DNA from: M50B91 sp964526665
GTDB taxonomy: Bacteria > Patescibacteriota > Gracilibacteria > UBA4473
Direction: 5' to 3'
DNA length: 64,000 bases
Assembly: GCA_964526665.1 (NCBI GenBank)
Contig: CAZGJL010000001.1
Coordinates: 62,001-126,000, forward strand
How positions within the stretch are numbered: position 1 is the first letter of the stretch; the number at the start of each line of letters is the position of its first letter. The position numbers and the translations under genes were made by a program. Shown piece by piece: positions 50,191 to 57,739 of the stretch. Under the pieces are notes generated by a model that did no database searches, was not told the DNA's origin, and was given only the letters and a program-made list of their open reading frames with translations.

Positions 50191-51195
50191 ATGGCAACAG
50201 TAGACCCAAAAAAAGCAGCTCTTCAATCAGCTCTCACCCAGATTGAAAAAAATTTCGGGAAAGGCGCTATTATGCGCATGGGAGACCACGATCGCCCAAA
50301 AATTGAAACCGTTAGTTCTGGTGCAACATCCATTGATTTAGCCCTTGGTGGAGGATGGCCCCGGGGTCGTGTTGTAGAAATATATGGACCAGAAAGCTCG
50401 GGAAAAACAACTCTTTGTCTTCACGCGGCAGCAGAATTTCAAAAAAAAGGTGGCACTGTTGCCTTTGTAGATGCTGAGCACGCACTCGATCCTGCTTATG
50501 CTGAAAAGGTAGGGATAAATGTAGACGATCTCCTTCTTTCCCAACCAGATTCCGGGGAACAGGCCCTTGAAATTGTAGAAGCGCTTGTGCGTTCTGGTGC
50601 CGTAGATCTTATTGTGATTGACTCTGTTGCCGCTCTTACTCCGCGTGCAGAAATTGAGGGAGCTATGGGTGACGCACAAATGGGGCTCCAGGCTCGACTC
50701 ATGAGCCAGGCCCTCCGGAAGCTCACAGGAATTACTAGCAAAACAAATACGACGATTATTTTTATCAATCAGATCCGTATGAAAATTGGGGTTATGTTTG
50801 GAAATCCTGAAACCACAACAGGGGGAAACGCGCTAAAGTTCTATGCCTCACTCCGTGTAGAAGTGCGAAAGGGAGGGAAAATTGAATCAGGAACAGGTGA
50901 CGAAAAAGAGGCCCACGGAAATATCATGCGCGTTAAGGTCGTAAAAAATAAAGTAGCTCCCCCGTTTCGTACCGCAGAAGTTGATATTATGTTCAATGAG
51001 GGGATTTCCAAGACTTCAGATCTCCTTGAAATCGCTGTGCGATATGAGGTTATAGAAAAATCTGGGGCATTCTATTCTTATGGAGAGGTCAAACTTGGAC
51101 AGGGGAAACAAAAGGCCGTTGAGTTCTTAAAAGAAAACCCAAAGGTGGTAAAAGAAATTGATGCCATCCTGCGCAAAAAGTTTGAGAAAAAATAA
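50191..51195 (+). CDS. recA: Recombinase RecA
   Basis: 334 residues: GPESSGKTT Walker A (about 66-74), VDAEHALDP, LIVIDSVAAL Walker B, DNA-binding loop L1 IEGAMGDAQMGLQAR, L2 FINQIRMKIGVMFGNPETTTGGNALKFYAS. The acidic C-terminal tail of E. coli RecA is absent; the protein ends in a basic KKFEKK. It catalyses strand exchange and triggers LexA cleavage. Followed by a terminator. Confidence 0.97.
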   Translation: MATVDPKKAALQSALTQIEKNFGKGAIMRMGDHDRPKIETVSSGATSIDLALGGGWPRGRVVEIYGPESSGKTTLCLHAAAEFQKKGGTVAFVDAEHALDPAYAEKVGINVDDLLLSQPDSGEQALEIVEALVRSGAVDLIVIDSVAALTPRAEIEGAMGDAQMGLQARLMSQALRKLTGITSKTNTTIIFINQIRMKIGVMFGNPETTTGGNALKFYASLRVEVRKGGKIESGTGDEKEAHGNIMRVKVVKNKVAPPFRTAEVDIMFNEGISKTSDLLEIAVRYEVIEKSGAFYSYGEVKLGQGKQKAVEFLKENPKVVKEIDAILRKKFEKK

Positions 51196-51214
51196 TATAG
51201 ATCCCAAATAAATG

Positions 51215-51247
51215 AAATTCTCCTGAGTTCTTGGGGGAATTTCTTTT
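51215..51247 (+). terminator. Terminator of recA
   Basis: AAATTCTCC/GGGGAATTT stem then TTCTTTT. Confidence 0.8.
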
Positions 51248-51300
51248 GCGTTAGACGAAAAAACCTGTGTACACTGGGGTACAACTTTCTCTAAGATATT

Positions 51301-51879
51301 ATGTTTGAACTTTCACCGCTTCCGTTTGAAAAAGATGCCTTCGAGCCACATATTTCCGCTCGCACATTTGAATTCCATCACGGGAAACATCATGACGGAT
51401 ATGTAACAAAGGTAAATGCTATGACCGAGGGAACCCCCCAGTCCGACTGGTCTCTTGAGCAAATTATCACTGATCCACACACTGATGCTGGATTATTTAA
51501 CAATGCCGCACAGGCATGGAACCATGAGTTCTTTTGGAATTGTTTATCTCCACAAAAAATGGCGCCTCTCGGAGATATCGCAGACATGATCGCTTTGCAG
51601 TGGGGTGATTTTGAATCTTTTTCCGAAGAATTTGTAAAAGCCGGCGCCGGACAATTTGGGGCTGGATGGGTGTGGCTCGTACACAATGGCGAGGAACTAG
51701 AAATTCGCGCAACGGCAAATGCAGAAACGCCATTGACTAATGGTGCACGCCCTCTTTTGGTTTGTGATGTTTGGGAGCACGCCTATTATCTCGACTACCA
51801 AAATCGTAGACCTGATTTCTTAAAGGTTTTCATTGAGGAATTGGCAAATTGGGAATGGGCCAATCAGCAGCTCAATTAG
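51301..51879 (+). CDS. sodB: Superoxide dismutase (Fe/Mn)
   Basis: 192 residues. Metal ligands are visible: His in FEFHHGKHHDGYV, His in AAQAWNHEFFW, and Asp/His in CDVWEHAYYLDY. FNNAAQAWNH and GAGQFGAGW favour the iron type, but metal use cannot be fixed from sequence. Dismutates superoxide; implies exposure to oxygen. TACACT/TACAAC boxes lie 20-40 nt upstream. Confidence 0.95.
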   Translation: MFELSPLPFEKDAFEPHISARTFEFHHGKHHDGYVTKVNAMTEGTPQSDWSLEQIITDPHTDAGLFNNAAQAWNHEFFWNCLSPQKMAPLGDIADMIALQWGDFESFSEEFVKAGAGQFGAGWVWLVHNGEELEIRATANAETPLTNGARPLLVCDVWEHAYYLDYQNRRPDFLKVFIEELANWEWANQQLN

Positions 51880-51960
51880 GCGCTGATATTAATACCGTTG
51901 CTCCTTTCTTTTTTTAAGGATTTCTCTTGACAAACAATGTTATTGGTGCAAAAAAAGAAG

Positions 51961-52284
51961 ATGATGGATGTTTTAAAAAAGAGGGAGCGCCTAGCCGAAA
52001 CAAGCTCGCAACGTGCAGAGCGTATCCGTCTTAACGTAACCGCGGTAGCGACGGTTGTTGTGCTGACGGCGTGGCTGGTGGGACTAATAGCGGGGGGCTC
52101 TTCTGATCGCCCCACTTCTGTAACCACCAAAGAAGTTCCACCCGAGACAACTTTACCTATCTCCCCTTTCTCAGACACAGAAAAAAATACGCCGAAATGC
52201 GACTCCTCCATCTCTGCAGACTCTTCTCGGCAAGGTAACTACTTTTCCAAAAAATCAATCCTCGGGGATTCTTCCCCAGAATAA
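51961..52284 (+). CDS. Small single-pass membrane protein
   Basis: 107 residues from ATG 51961 (MMDVLKKRERLAETSS); ATG 51937 would add 8. A basic N-terminus, one transmembrane helix (about 30-48, TAVATVVVLTAWLVGLIAGG), then a Ser/Thr/Pro-rich tail. A TTGACA lies at 51927. An antisense frame (51876-52211) is judged a shadow. No family recognised. Confidence 0.5.
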   Translation: MMDVLKKRERLAETSSQRAERIRLNVTAVATVVVLTAWLVGLIAGGSSDRPTSVTTKEVPPETTLPISPFSDTEKNTPKCDSSISADSSRQGNYFSKKSILGDSSPE

Positions 52285-52288
52285 TTCT

Positions 52289-52750
52289 TTATTTAACTCG
52301 CTCTTTTGCTTTTTCCTCTAGAAACACCCGAGCAATTCCCGCATCGATCATTTTCTCCCAGCAGCTTTCACAACACCACCAGTGACCCCACAGGTATAAA
52401 TCTGCTCCCCCGGCATCATGCCCATTTTTTTTGACGTCCCGAAGAGCTTGTTGCTCTGCGTGAAATTTTGGCGAACAGCCATAACATGTCCAATACCCTT
52501 TTCCTGATGGTACAGAAAAAATCCCTCTCAGTCCTTTTCGCACACAACCAATCTGTTTGTGGAAAAGAGAATGATTTGCGCCTCGTCCTATAATTGCGCC
52601 CTCTTTCACCACAACCGCTCCCGTCGGATGACCTCGGTCCGTAGACAAAACTTCGGATGATTTTCGTGCCTCAACCATAAATTCGTCCTCTGCAGAAACA
52701 TATAAAATGTCCCACCCCAGTGGTAAATATGGCAATTCTTTCGTTTTCAT
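52289..52750 (-). CDS. Deoxycytidylate (dCMP) deaminase-like protein
   Basis: 153 residues. Zinc-dependent cytidine-deaminase fold: HPTGAVVVKEGAIIGRGAN, catalytic KFHAEQQAL (HAE), and WCCESC as the second zinc motif, where the usual Pro-Cys is Cys-Cys. Extra Cys (CYGCSPKFH) may bind a second zinc, as in dCMP deaminases. Converts dCMP to dUMP if the assignment holds. Its ATG overlaps the stop of the dCTP-deaminase gene (TAATG). Confidence 0.8.
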   Translation of the reverse strand: MKTKELPYLPLGWDILYVSAEDEFMVEARKSSEVLSTDRGHPTGAVVVKEGAIIGRGANHSLFHKQIGCVRKGLRGIFSVPSGKGYWTCYGCSPKFHAEQQALRDVKKNGHDAGGADLYLWGHWWCCESCWEKMIDAGIARVFLEEKAKERVK

Positions 52751-53397
52751 TATTTTTGTTTTTTCAGCTGCCCTAGCTGCCCCGTTCGTATCAACTCCAG
52801 TTCCTCGTCCGCGTCACATTTTCCGTCTAGTCCATTTGCTTTTGCTCCTTCATATTTTGCCGGTTGGGCACCATGACGCATTGCGTCTTCTTTTTGCAAG
52901 CTGCTAGCAAGTTTCTGAAACACGATCTGACAAACCCGTTCTCCTGGATAAATACGAATTATTTGTGATGTTGTTTTATTTAAAATAGGGATCATTAAGT
53001 GCCCCGAATAATGGGCGTCTACGATTCCCGTGAGATCGACTGAAAGTCCTCGACGATTTACTGAACTTCGTGGATATAGCACGCCCATTAAATCATCTGA
53101 TCGCAAAGATACTTTTTCAAGGGTGCTCGCAATTACTGATTCCCCGGGCGCAAGCTCGAAGAACTGTCCCGGCTCCAACTCAATTTTTTCAAAATTATCC
53201 GCCACGCTTTGTGTTACGTCTACAGTCAAAACTTCTCGCCCTCTGTCTGTAATCTTCCAGATTTTCGGTAAATAAAAGGTTGTCCCTAGTCGCAGATCTA
53301 CGGCGTGCGGCTGATCTTGATATTTATCTAGCGTTGGCTCAAAAATTAATTTTTCCTCGGCGATAAGTTTCCCGATTTCGTGTCGTGTTAAAATCAT
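52750..53397 (-). CDS. dcd: dCTP deaminase / dUTPase family protein
   Basis: 215 residues from ATG 53397. Trimeric dUTPase fold: HAVDLRLG, ELAPGESVIASTLEKVSL, YPRSSVNRRGLSVDLTGIVDAHYSGHLMIPI (motif 3 region with the family's catalytic Glu replaced by His-Tyr context), GERVCQIVFQKL. It converts dCTP to dUTP, or to dUMP in the bifunctional form. A four-base ATGA overlap with the reductase gene and a TAATG overlap with the deaminase gene make a three-gene operon. Confidence 0.88.
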   Translation of the reverse strand: MILTRHEIGKLIAEEKLIFEPTLDKYQDQPHAVDLRLGTTFYLPKIWKITDRGREVLTVDVTQSVADNFEKIELEPGQFFELAPGESVIASTLEKVSLRSDDLMGVLYPRSSVNRRGLSVDLTGIVDAHYSGHLMIPILNKTTSQIIRIYPGERVCQIVFQKLASSLQKEDAMRHGAQPAKYEGAKANGLDGKCDADEELELIRTGQLGQLKKQK

Positions 53398-53900
53398 TTT
53401 TTCACAGAATACCAAAGTGCGAGCGTATTTTCCCCGATTTTTTCAAATTTTTCAAGAGACAATTCTAAATCCATCTCCGGCGCAAAAACTCCCAGCCCCG
53501 AACCAAATACCAGTGGAGAAACCGTCACAATCAGTTCGTCTATCAATCTCTCTTGGGCAAAAAGCGAGTTTATCGTTGTCCCTCCTGCCAGAACCGGATT
53601 CTCAAGTCCCAGGGATTGCAGTTTTTTCAAAATGCTTTGCGGGCAGAGAGATGTAAATACCAGGTTTTCTTCCTTTTCGTCCCATTCTCCGGCGTCTCGT
53701 GACATAACAACCGAAAGACGCCCAGGCAAAACTCCTGGCAAGGTTTCGAAAGTTGTTCTCCCAAAAATCATCACTCCTGATTCTTTTGTTCGTGCACGAA
53801 AAAACTTCTTATCCGCTGACTCTGTCCAGTCGGGAAAGTGGTTCGAATCTTTTGCAATTCGACCATCTAGCGTCTGTGCCATTAAGAGTGAAACTTTCAT
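53394..53900 (-). CDS. RibD C-terminal/DHFR-like reductase
   Basis: 168 residues from ATG 53900 (MKVSLLMAQTLDGRIAKDS), which lies 7 nt after TACGGT; the longer frame to 53984 reaches into the divergent gene and is rejected. NADPH-dependent fold: GVMIFGRTTFETLPG, LSVVMSRD, PVLAGGTTINSLFAQERLIDEL, PLVFGSGLGVF. Family members reduce dihydrofolate or pyrimidine-ribosyl intermediates. With deoxypyrimidine enzymes around and no riboflavin genes, a dihydrofolate-reductase role for the thymidylate-synthase-like enzyme at 56655 is attractive. Confidence 0.85.
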   Translation of the reverse strand: MKVSLLMAQTLDGRIAKDSNHFPDWTESADKKFFRARTKESGVMIFGRTTFETLPGVLPGRLSVVMSRDAGEWDEKEENLVFTSLCPQSILKKLQSLGLENPVLAGGTTINSLFAQERLIDELIVTVSPLVFGSGLGVFAPEMDLELSLEKFEKIGENTLALWYSVKK

Positions 53901-53907
53901 CAGCCGC

Positions 53908-53913
53908 ACCGTA
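53908..53913 (-). promoter_or_regulatory. -10 box of the deoxypyrimidine operon (leaderless)
   Basis: TACGGT on the minus strand, 7 nt, ATG 53900. Confidence 0.55.
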
Positions 53914-53958
53914 GCAGAAAAGTTGATTTTCCCAAAAATTTCCGGCACCGTATGAACG

Positions 53959-54834
53959 ATGACAACCCTTTCTCCCGCTCTCAAAAAAAAACTTCTGCAA
54001 TTTCAGCGCAGCGAACGCACTGAAGCAATTGTATACGAACGTCTTGCCTGCTTGGCAAAGGGAGAAAATAATAAAAAACTTCTGAAGCAAATTGCTGCCG
54101 ATGAACTCCGTCATGCAGAATTTTGGCGCGAAGCGGCTGGAGGAGAACAGACAAATGGTAACCTCTTTCGTGCTCGTTGGTGGAGTTTCATTGCTCGCGT
54201 CTTTGGGATTACCTTCGGACTCCGTCTTATGGAAAAAGGCGAAGAACATGCGCAAAAGATCTATGCCGGCGTAAGCAAATCTGTCCCGGGTGTTGATGCC
54301 GTTATTGCGGATGAGGAAGCACACGAACAAAAACTTATCGGACTATTGGATGAAAAAAAACTAGAGTACGTCGGCTCTATTGTTTTGGGATTAAATGACG
54401 CGCTCGTTGAACTGACGGGGGCGTTAGCCGGATTCTCTTTCGCGCTTCAAAATACCCGCCTCATCGCTCTTCTCGGAGTTATCACTGGTGTCGCGGCAAC
54501 CCTATCCATGGCCGCAAGCGAATATTTGGCCAATCGGGCCGAGGGAAATAGCGATGCGTTTACCGCTTCTCTCTATACGGGAGTCGCATATTTAATTACT
54601 GTTATCCTTTTGGTCGCCCCTTATTTCGTGTTTAAAAATTATCTCCACGCCCTCGGAACGATGCTCGTCGTCGTTGTCGCAGTAATTGCCATATTTACCT
54701 TTTATCTCTCTGTGGCGAAGAATGAAAAATTCTGGCACCGCTTCGGAGAGATGGCTCTCATTAGCCTTGGTGTTGCCGCATTATCCTTCGGGATTGGGGT
54801 TGCCGCACGGTTGTGGCTCGGAATTGAGGTTTAA
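53959..54834 (+). CDS. Ferritin-like/CCC1 membrane protein (MbfA-like)
   Basis: 291 residues. N-terminal ferritin-like four-helix part (about 1-125) with Glu/His metal ligands (RSERTEAIVYERLA, DELRHAEFW, KGEEHAQKIY, ADEEAHEQKL), then a VIT1/CCC1-type membrane part: LGLNDALVELTGALAGFSFAL, AATLSMAASEYLANRAEG, and three further helices. Related fusions export or store iron/manganese. Divergent from the deoxypyrimidine operon. Followed by a terminator. Confidence 0.88.
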   Translation: MTTLSPALKKKLLQFQRSERTEAIVYERLACLAKGENNKKLLKQIAADELRHAEFWREAAGGEQTNGNLFRARWWSFIARVFGITFGLRLMEKGEEHAQKIYAGVSKSVPGVDAVIADEEAHEQKLIGLLDEKKLEYVGSIVLGLNDALVELTGALAGFSFALQNTRLIALLGVITGVAATLSMAASEYLANRAEGNSDAFTASLYTGVAYLITVILLVAPYFVFKNYLHALGTMLVVVVAVIAIFTFYLSVAKNEKFWHRFGEMALISLGVAALSFGIGVAARLWLGIEV

Positions 54835-54842
54835 AAAGTAAA

Positions 54843-54878
54843 AAGCCCCACTTGTAAAATGGAGGCTTGGTTTTGTTT
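54843..54878 (+). terminator. Terminator of the ferritin/CCC1 gene
   Basis: AAGCC-C-CCA/TGG-A-GGCTT stem, then GGTTTTGTTTTG. Confidence 0.65.
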
Positions 54879-54891
54879 TGGGGAGCACTAA

Positions 54892-55227
54892 CTAGTCTAT
54901 GATTTTTAATATTCTCCCCCATTCCTCCTTGGGATAGGCGGACACCGCATCATAAAAGGATGCATTGCCCGCAAGGAAGGAGCTGAAGTCTTCCCACTCT
55001 TCTTTCTTCGTGTCAGCCGGAATCTCGTAATAGTAAAGATCAACTCCGTCCGCCTCCATGTTCTTCCGCAGCAAGAGGATTTCTCCTTCTTCCAATTGGG
55101 CCAAAATTTCCGATAATGAAGGAATTTCTGTTTCCCTATCCCTGCGAAAAAACAGTTCCCGTAACAAGCTTCTTTGAAATGGCGAGGGGTCCGTGCGTCG
55201 CCAAAAAACAACTCTTTCTCTTCTCAT
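54892..55227 (-). CDS. Hypothetical protein
   Basis: 111 residues from ATG 55227 (MRRERVVFWRRTDPS); a start at 55266 would lie in the preceding terminator. Basic N-terminus, then an acidic alpha/beta part (ILAQLEEGEILLLRKN.., DLYYYEIPADTKKEEWEDF). No family recognised. Confidence 0.6.
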   Translation of the reverse strand: MRRERVVFWRRTDPSPFQRSLLRELFFRRDRETEIPSLSEILAQLEEGEILLLRKNMEADGVDLYYYEIPADTKKEEWEDFSSFLAGNASFYDAVSAYPKEEWGRILKIID

Positions 55228-55263
55228 AATGTGAATATTTTTATAAGAAAGTTCTCCTGAAAA

Positions 55264-55294
55264 CAAAAAGATCTTGGTCGAACCAAGGATCTTT
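55264..55294 (-). terminator. Hairpin between two minus-strand genes
   Basis: AAAGATC-C-TTGGT-TCG-ACCAA-GATCTTT with a following TTGTTT on the minus strand; a long near-perfect stem with a one-base bulge. It ends transcription from the 55436-55978 gene or attenuates entry into the next one. Confidence 0.6.
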
Positions 55295-55435
55295 CCTTTT
55301 GGGGAACCTCCTTGGTTACATGCTCCCTTTTTAGAGAGTTTTTATTTTTTGTCAACCAGTAATCTGCCCCCGGGATACCCGTCGTTCATACTCACTCCTT
55401 CGCCCTCATGTCGACTCTTTTTGTGTTTCTTCTCT

Positions 55436-55978
55436 CTACCTGCTCGCTTTTCTGTAAAGCTGCAAAAACACTTCTTTTGAAAGCTTGTGTTCTTTGAGTT
55501 CTTCTTCTATTTGGTCTCGCGCTGCCCCCTGTGCAATTCTTTCTTTTATCCACTCCGCTAGCTGCTCTTCATATCCGCTTTGTAAAACGATTCCGTGAGA
55601 CTGCCTGCTGCCGTCTGTGGACCCCATTTTCCATATCGCCCAAACGTTAGCAGGGGGAACAAGCTGGAGATAGGCAAGATAGCTGGGTTTCCCGCAATAA
55701 CTAGCCACTCTCACCCAGAAGAAAAGTTTAAATGCCACGAATACAATGAATAGAGGGCCAATGGGATTCTCGGGGAAAAGGAAAAGCACCCCCACGGCAG
55801 AGGCAATTGCCGTTAACCAAAAAAGAAACCCCAGGCCTACCCGCCCGCCGAGGATTAAAATGTTACAAAAGGGGAAATACATAAAAATGCTGTCCGCTTT
55901 TAATCCAATCAATATTCTTATTGTGCCAAGCCAGTAAATCCCTCCCAAGATCCACCATATCCAATCCGTTCCTTCCAT
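55436..55978 (-). CDS. Membrane protein, tandem paralog A
   Basis: 180 residues: four transmembrane helices (about 6-25, 30-48, 50-68, 74-92), a conserved PSYLAYLQLVPPANVWAIWKMGS segment, and a cytosolic helical tail (WIKERIAQGAARDQIEEELKEHKLSKEVFLQLYRKA). Clear paralog of the next gene; the strongest identity is in IYWLGTIRILI, YLAYLQL and the tail. Function unknown. Confidence 0.75.
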   Translation of the reverse strand: MEGTDWIWWILGGIYWLGTIRILIGLKADSIFMYFPFCNILILGGRVGLGFLFWLTAIASAVGVLFLFPENPIGPLFIVFVAFKLFFWVRVASYCGKPSYLAYLQLVPPANVWAIWKMGSTDGSRQSHGIVLQSGYEEQLAEWIKERIAQGAARDQIEEELKEHKLSKEVFLQLYRKASR

Positions 55979-56057
55979 TTTTTAATTTTTTATAAAACAG
56001 TCGACACTCTTCCAACGATTCCTGCGGATTATACTTCCTTCTTCGCGCTCGTGTCCA

Positions 56058-56639
56058 CTATTTTTGTGTTTCTTCTGCCTCCTCTGTCGCTCTTTTATAA
56101 AGCGCCAAAAACGCGGCTTCTGAAAGACTATAATCTTTGAGCTGTTCTCTCATTTTATTTTGTCCTACCCCTTGCGCGATGCTTTCCTTCATCCACTGCA
56201 CCACCCTCACTTCATAATCTCTTCGCAAAACTTTCTCGTGACCGTGCTTCTCTCTAACGATTGAGCCCATTTCCCAAATTGCCCAAAGGTTAACAATCGG
56301 AATAAGTTGAAGGTAGGCAAGATACGTTGGCTTTTTACAAAAATTTGCCACTCTTACCAAAAACAAAAGCGCAAACACTGCCCCAATAATGACTGGACCC
56401 CAGGTGGTAGCGAATAAATTTGCCGGGAAAAGATAAACTATCCCCAAAGAGGAGGCGATTGCTATTAGCCAAAAAATAATCCCAAACCCCGCCCTTCTCC
56501 CGAGCATCAAAAGGTTAAAAAGAGGAAGATACATAAAAATACTACTTGCCCCTAGATTAATCAATATTCTAATGGTCCCCAGCCAATAAATCCCCACTAT
56601 CGCGATCACTCCCCACGATATACATTGTGTTGTTTCCAT
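56058..56639 (-). CDS. Membrane protein, tandem paralog B
   Basis: 193 residues, same layout as paralog A (GIYWLGTIRILINLGASSIFMYLPLFNLL, KPTYLAYLQLIPIVNLWAIWEMGS, tail WMKESIAQGVGQNKMREQLKDYSLSEAAFLALYKRA). The two arose by tandem duplication. Lies 15 nt downstream of the thymidylate-synthase-like gene on the same strand, so probably co-transcribed. Confidence 0.75.
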   Translation of the reverse strand: METTQCISWGVIAIVGIYWLGTIRILINLGASSIFMYLPLFNLLMLGRRAGFGIIFWLIAIASSLGIVYLFPANLFATTWGPVIIGAVFALLFLVRVANFCKKPTYLAYLQLIPIVNLWAIWEMGSIVREKHGHEKVLRRDYEVRVVQWMKESIAQGVGQNKMREQLKDYSLSEAAFLALYKRATEEAEETQK

Positions 56640-56654
56640 TTTTTATTGTATTAA

Positions 56655-57509
56655 TTATAAAACAATAGACATTCTCCCTAGTGACTCTTGTGGTTCGTAT
56701 TTTGACTTCAGTTGTTCAAAACACTCCCGTACCAATTCCTCCGAGTCGTCGTCTCCTTTTTCTGCTCTATCAAAAGCATTTTTTGGACACTTAAAAGGAA
56801 TAACTCCTGACAAACATTCGCGAGCAATAATCTCTTTTGCTTGATCGAAATGAATGTCGTAAATATGTGCGTTAGATATTGAAATCGTGAGAAACCCAAC
56901 CCCGGCGCCCAGTTTTTCTGCGAGAAAATGCGCCAACAGAGCAAACCCCGCCGTATCATGCGGGTTCCCGAGCATCATGTCATTTGATCGAATCACCAGA
57001 TGAAGATGCAGCTTCCCTCCAATAATTTGTACCGTAAAAGTATATGGGCACGGAACATTCTTCTTTTTTGTTCCGCTTGATAATCCGTCATCTGCCGGAT
57101 CCCACATAAGGATTACTCCGTGTCGAGAGCTTGGGTCTTTGGACAAAAGTTGTACCAATCCGTCCACTTGATCGCGACCAAAGTGCTTCCTCCATCTATA
57201 TCCATACGCCGACTCCACGCAGTTGTTTTCTTCTGCAAAGTCATCCCATATTTTTGTGAATTTCTGCAAAAACTCAAGGTTCTTTCCTCCCATAAGAAAC
57301 CATACTTGTTCGGCAATAAAAACTTTTAACGGGATTTTTCTTAGAGTAAGCAAGGGAAATCCTTTCGCTAAATCAAACTTCATCGTCATCCCCGGAAGAG
57401 ATTTACACACGTGTCCCGTGCGCTCGTTCACCTCTTCAAAGCCATGCTCCATGATCTCTCTAAGCAATTTCTGATACTGCACATCAAATTGATTTTTCAT
57501 CATCCTCAT
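56655..57509 (-). CDS. Thymidylate-synthase family enzyme, predicted dCMP-specific
   Basis: 284 residues from ATG 57509 (ATGs at 57503 and 57500 also possible). ThyA-family landmarks: RTG (30-32), WFLMGG, IWDDFAEEN, catalytic Cys154 in NVPCPY, the phosphate/nucleotide motif IRSND (173-177), and His215/Tyr217 in NAHIYDIH. The Asn that reads the uracil ring (E. coli Asn177, in PFNIASY) is Asp185 here (PHDTAGF). Engineered Asn-to-Asp thymidylate synthase and T4 dCMP hydroxymethylase have the same Asp and prefer dCMP. Product would be methyl- or hydroxymethyl-dCMP. Confidence 0.85.
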   Translation of the reverse strand: MRMMKNQFDVQYQKLLREIMEHGFEEVNERTGHVCKSLPGMTMKFDLAKGFPLLTLRKIPLKVFIAEQVWFLMGGKNLEFLQKFTKIWDDFAEENNCVESAYGYRWRKHFGRDQVDGLVQLLSKDPSSRHGVILMWDPADDGLSSGTKKKNVPCPYTFTVQIIGGKLHLHLVIRSNDMMLGNPHDTAGFALLAHFLAEKLGAGVGFLTISISNAHIYDIHFDQAKEIIARECLSGVIPFKCPKNAFDRAEKGDDDSEELVRECFEQLKSKYEPQESLGRMSIVL

Positions 57510-57516
57510 TTTGACG

Positions 57517-57522
57517 TAGAAT
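57517..57522 (+). promoter_or_regulatory. -10 box of the DUF1858 gene (leaderless)
   Basis: TAGAAT, 7 nt, ATG 57530. Confidence 0.65.
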
Positions 57523-57529
57523 CCTGGCG

Positions 57530-57739
57530 ATGACAACTCAAAAAATCACCGGAGACGAAACAATTGGAGAAATCATGATGATGAAGTCCTCTGCGGGAGA
57601 AATCCTTTTTGATGCGGGCCTTGGGTGTGCCATGTGCCCCCATGCACAAGTGGAAAGCCTAAAGGAGGGGTGTATGGCCCACGGATTTGATGACGAAGAA
57701 ACAACATGCCTTATTCATGACCTTAATAACGCCGAATGA
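57530..57739 (+). CDS. DUF1858 (hybrid-cluster-protein-associated) domain protein
   Basis: 69 residues. Matches the DUF1858/ScdA-N-type domain: ITGDETIGEIMMMKSSAGEILFDAGLGCAMCPHAQVESLKEGCMAHGFD, with the paired Cys of CAMC and a third in EGC. Usually fused or linked to redox proteins. TGA overlaps the next ATG (ATGA). Confidence 0.85.
   Translation: MTTQKITGDETIGEIMMMKSSAGEILFDAGLGCAMCPHAQVESLKEGCMAHGFDDEETTCLIHDLNNAE

Noticed and set aside
51876..52211. Minus-strand 111-codon frame opposite the small membrane protein
   Set aside because: The plus-strand frame has a basic N-terminus followed by a clear transmembrane helix, which fits a real protein better.
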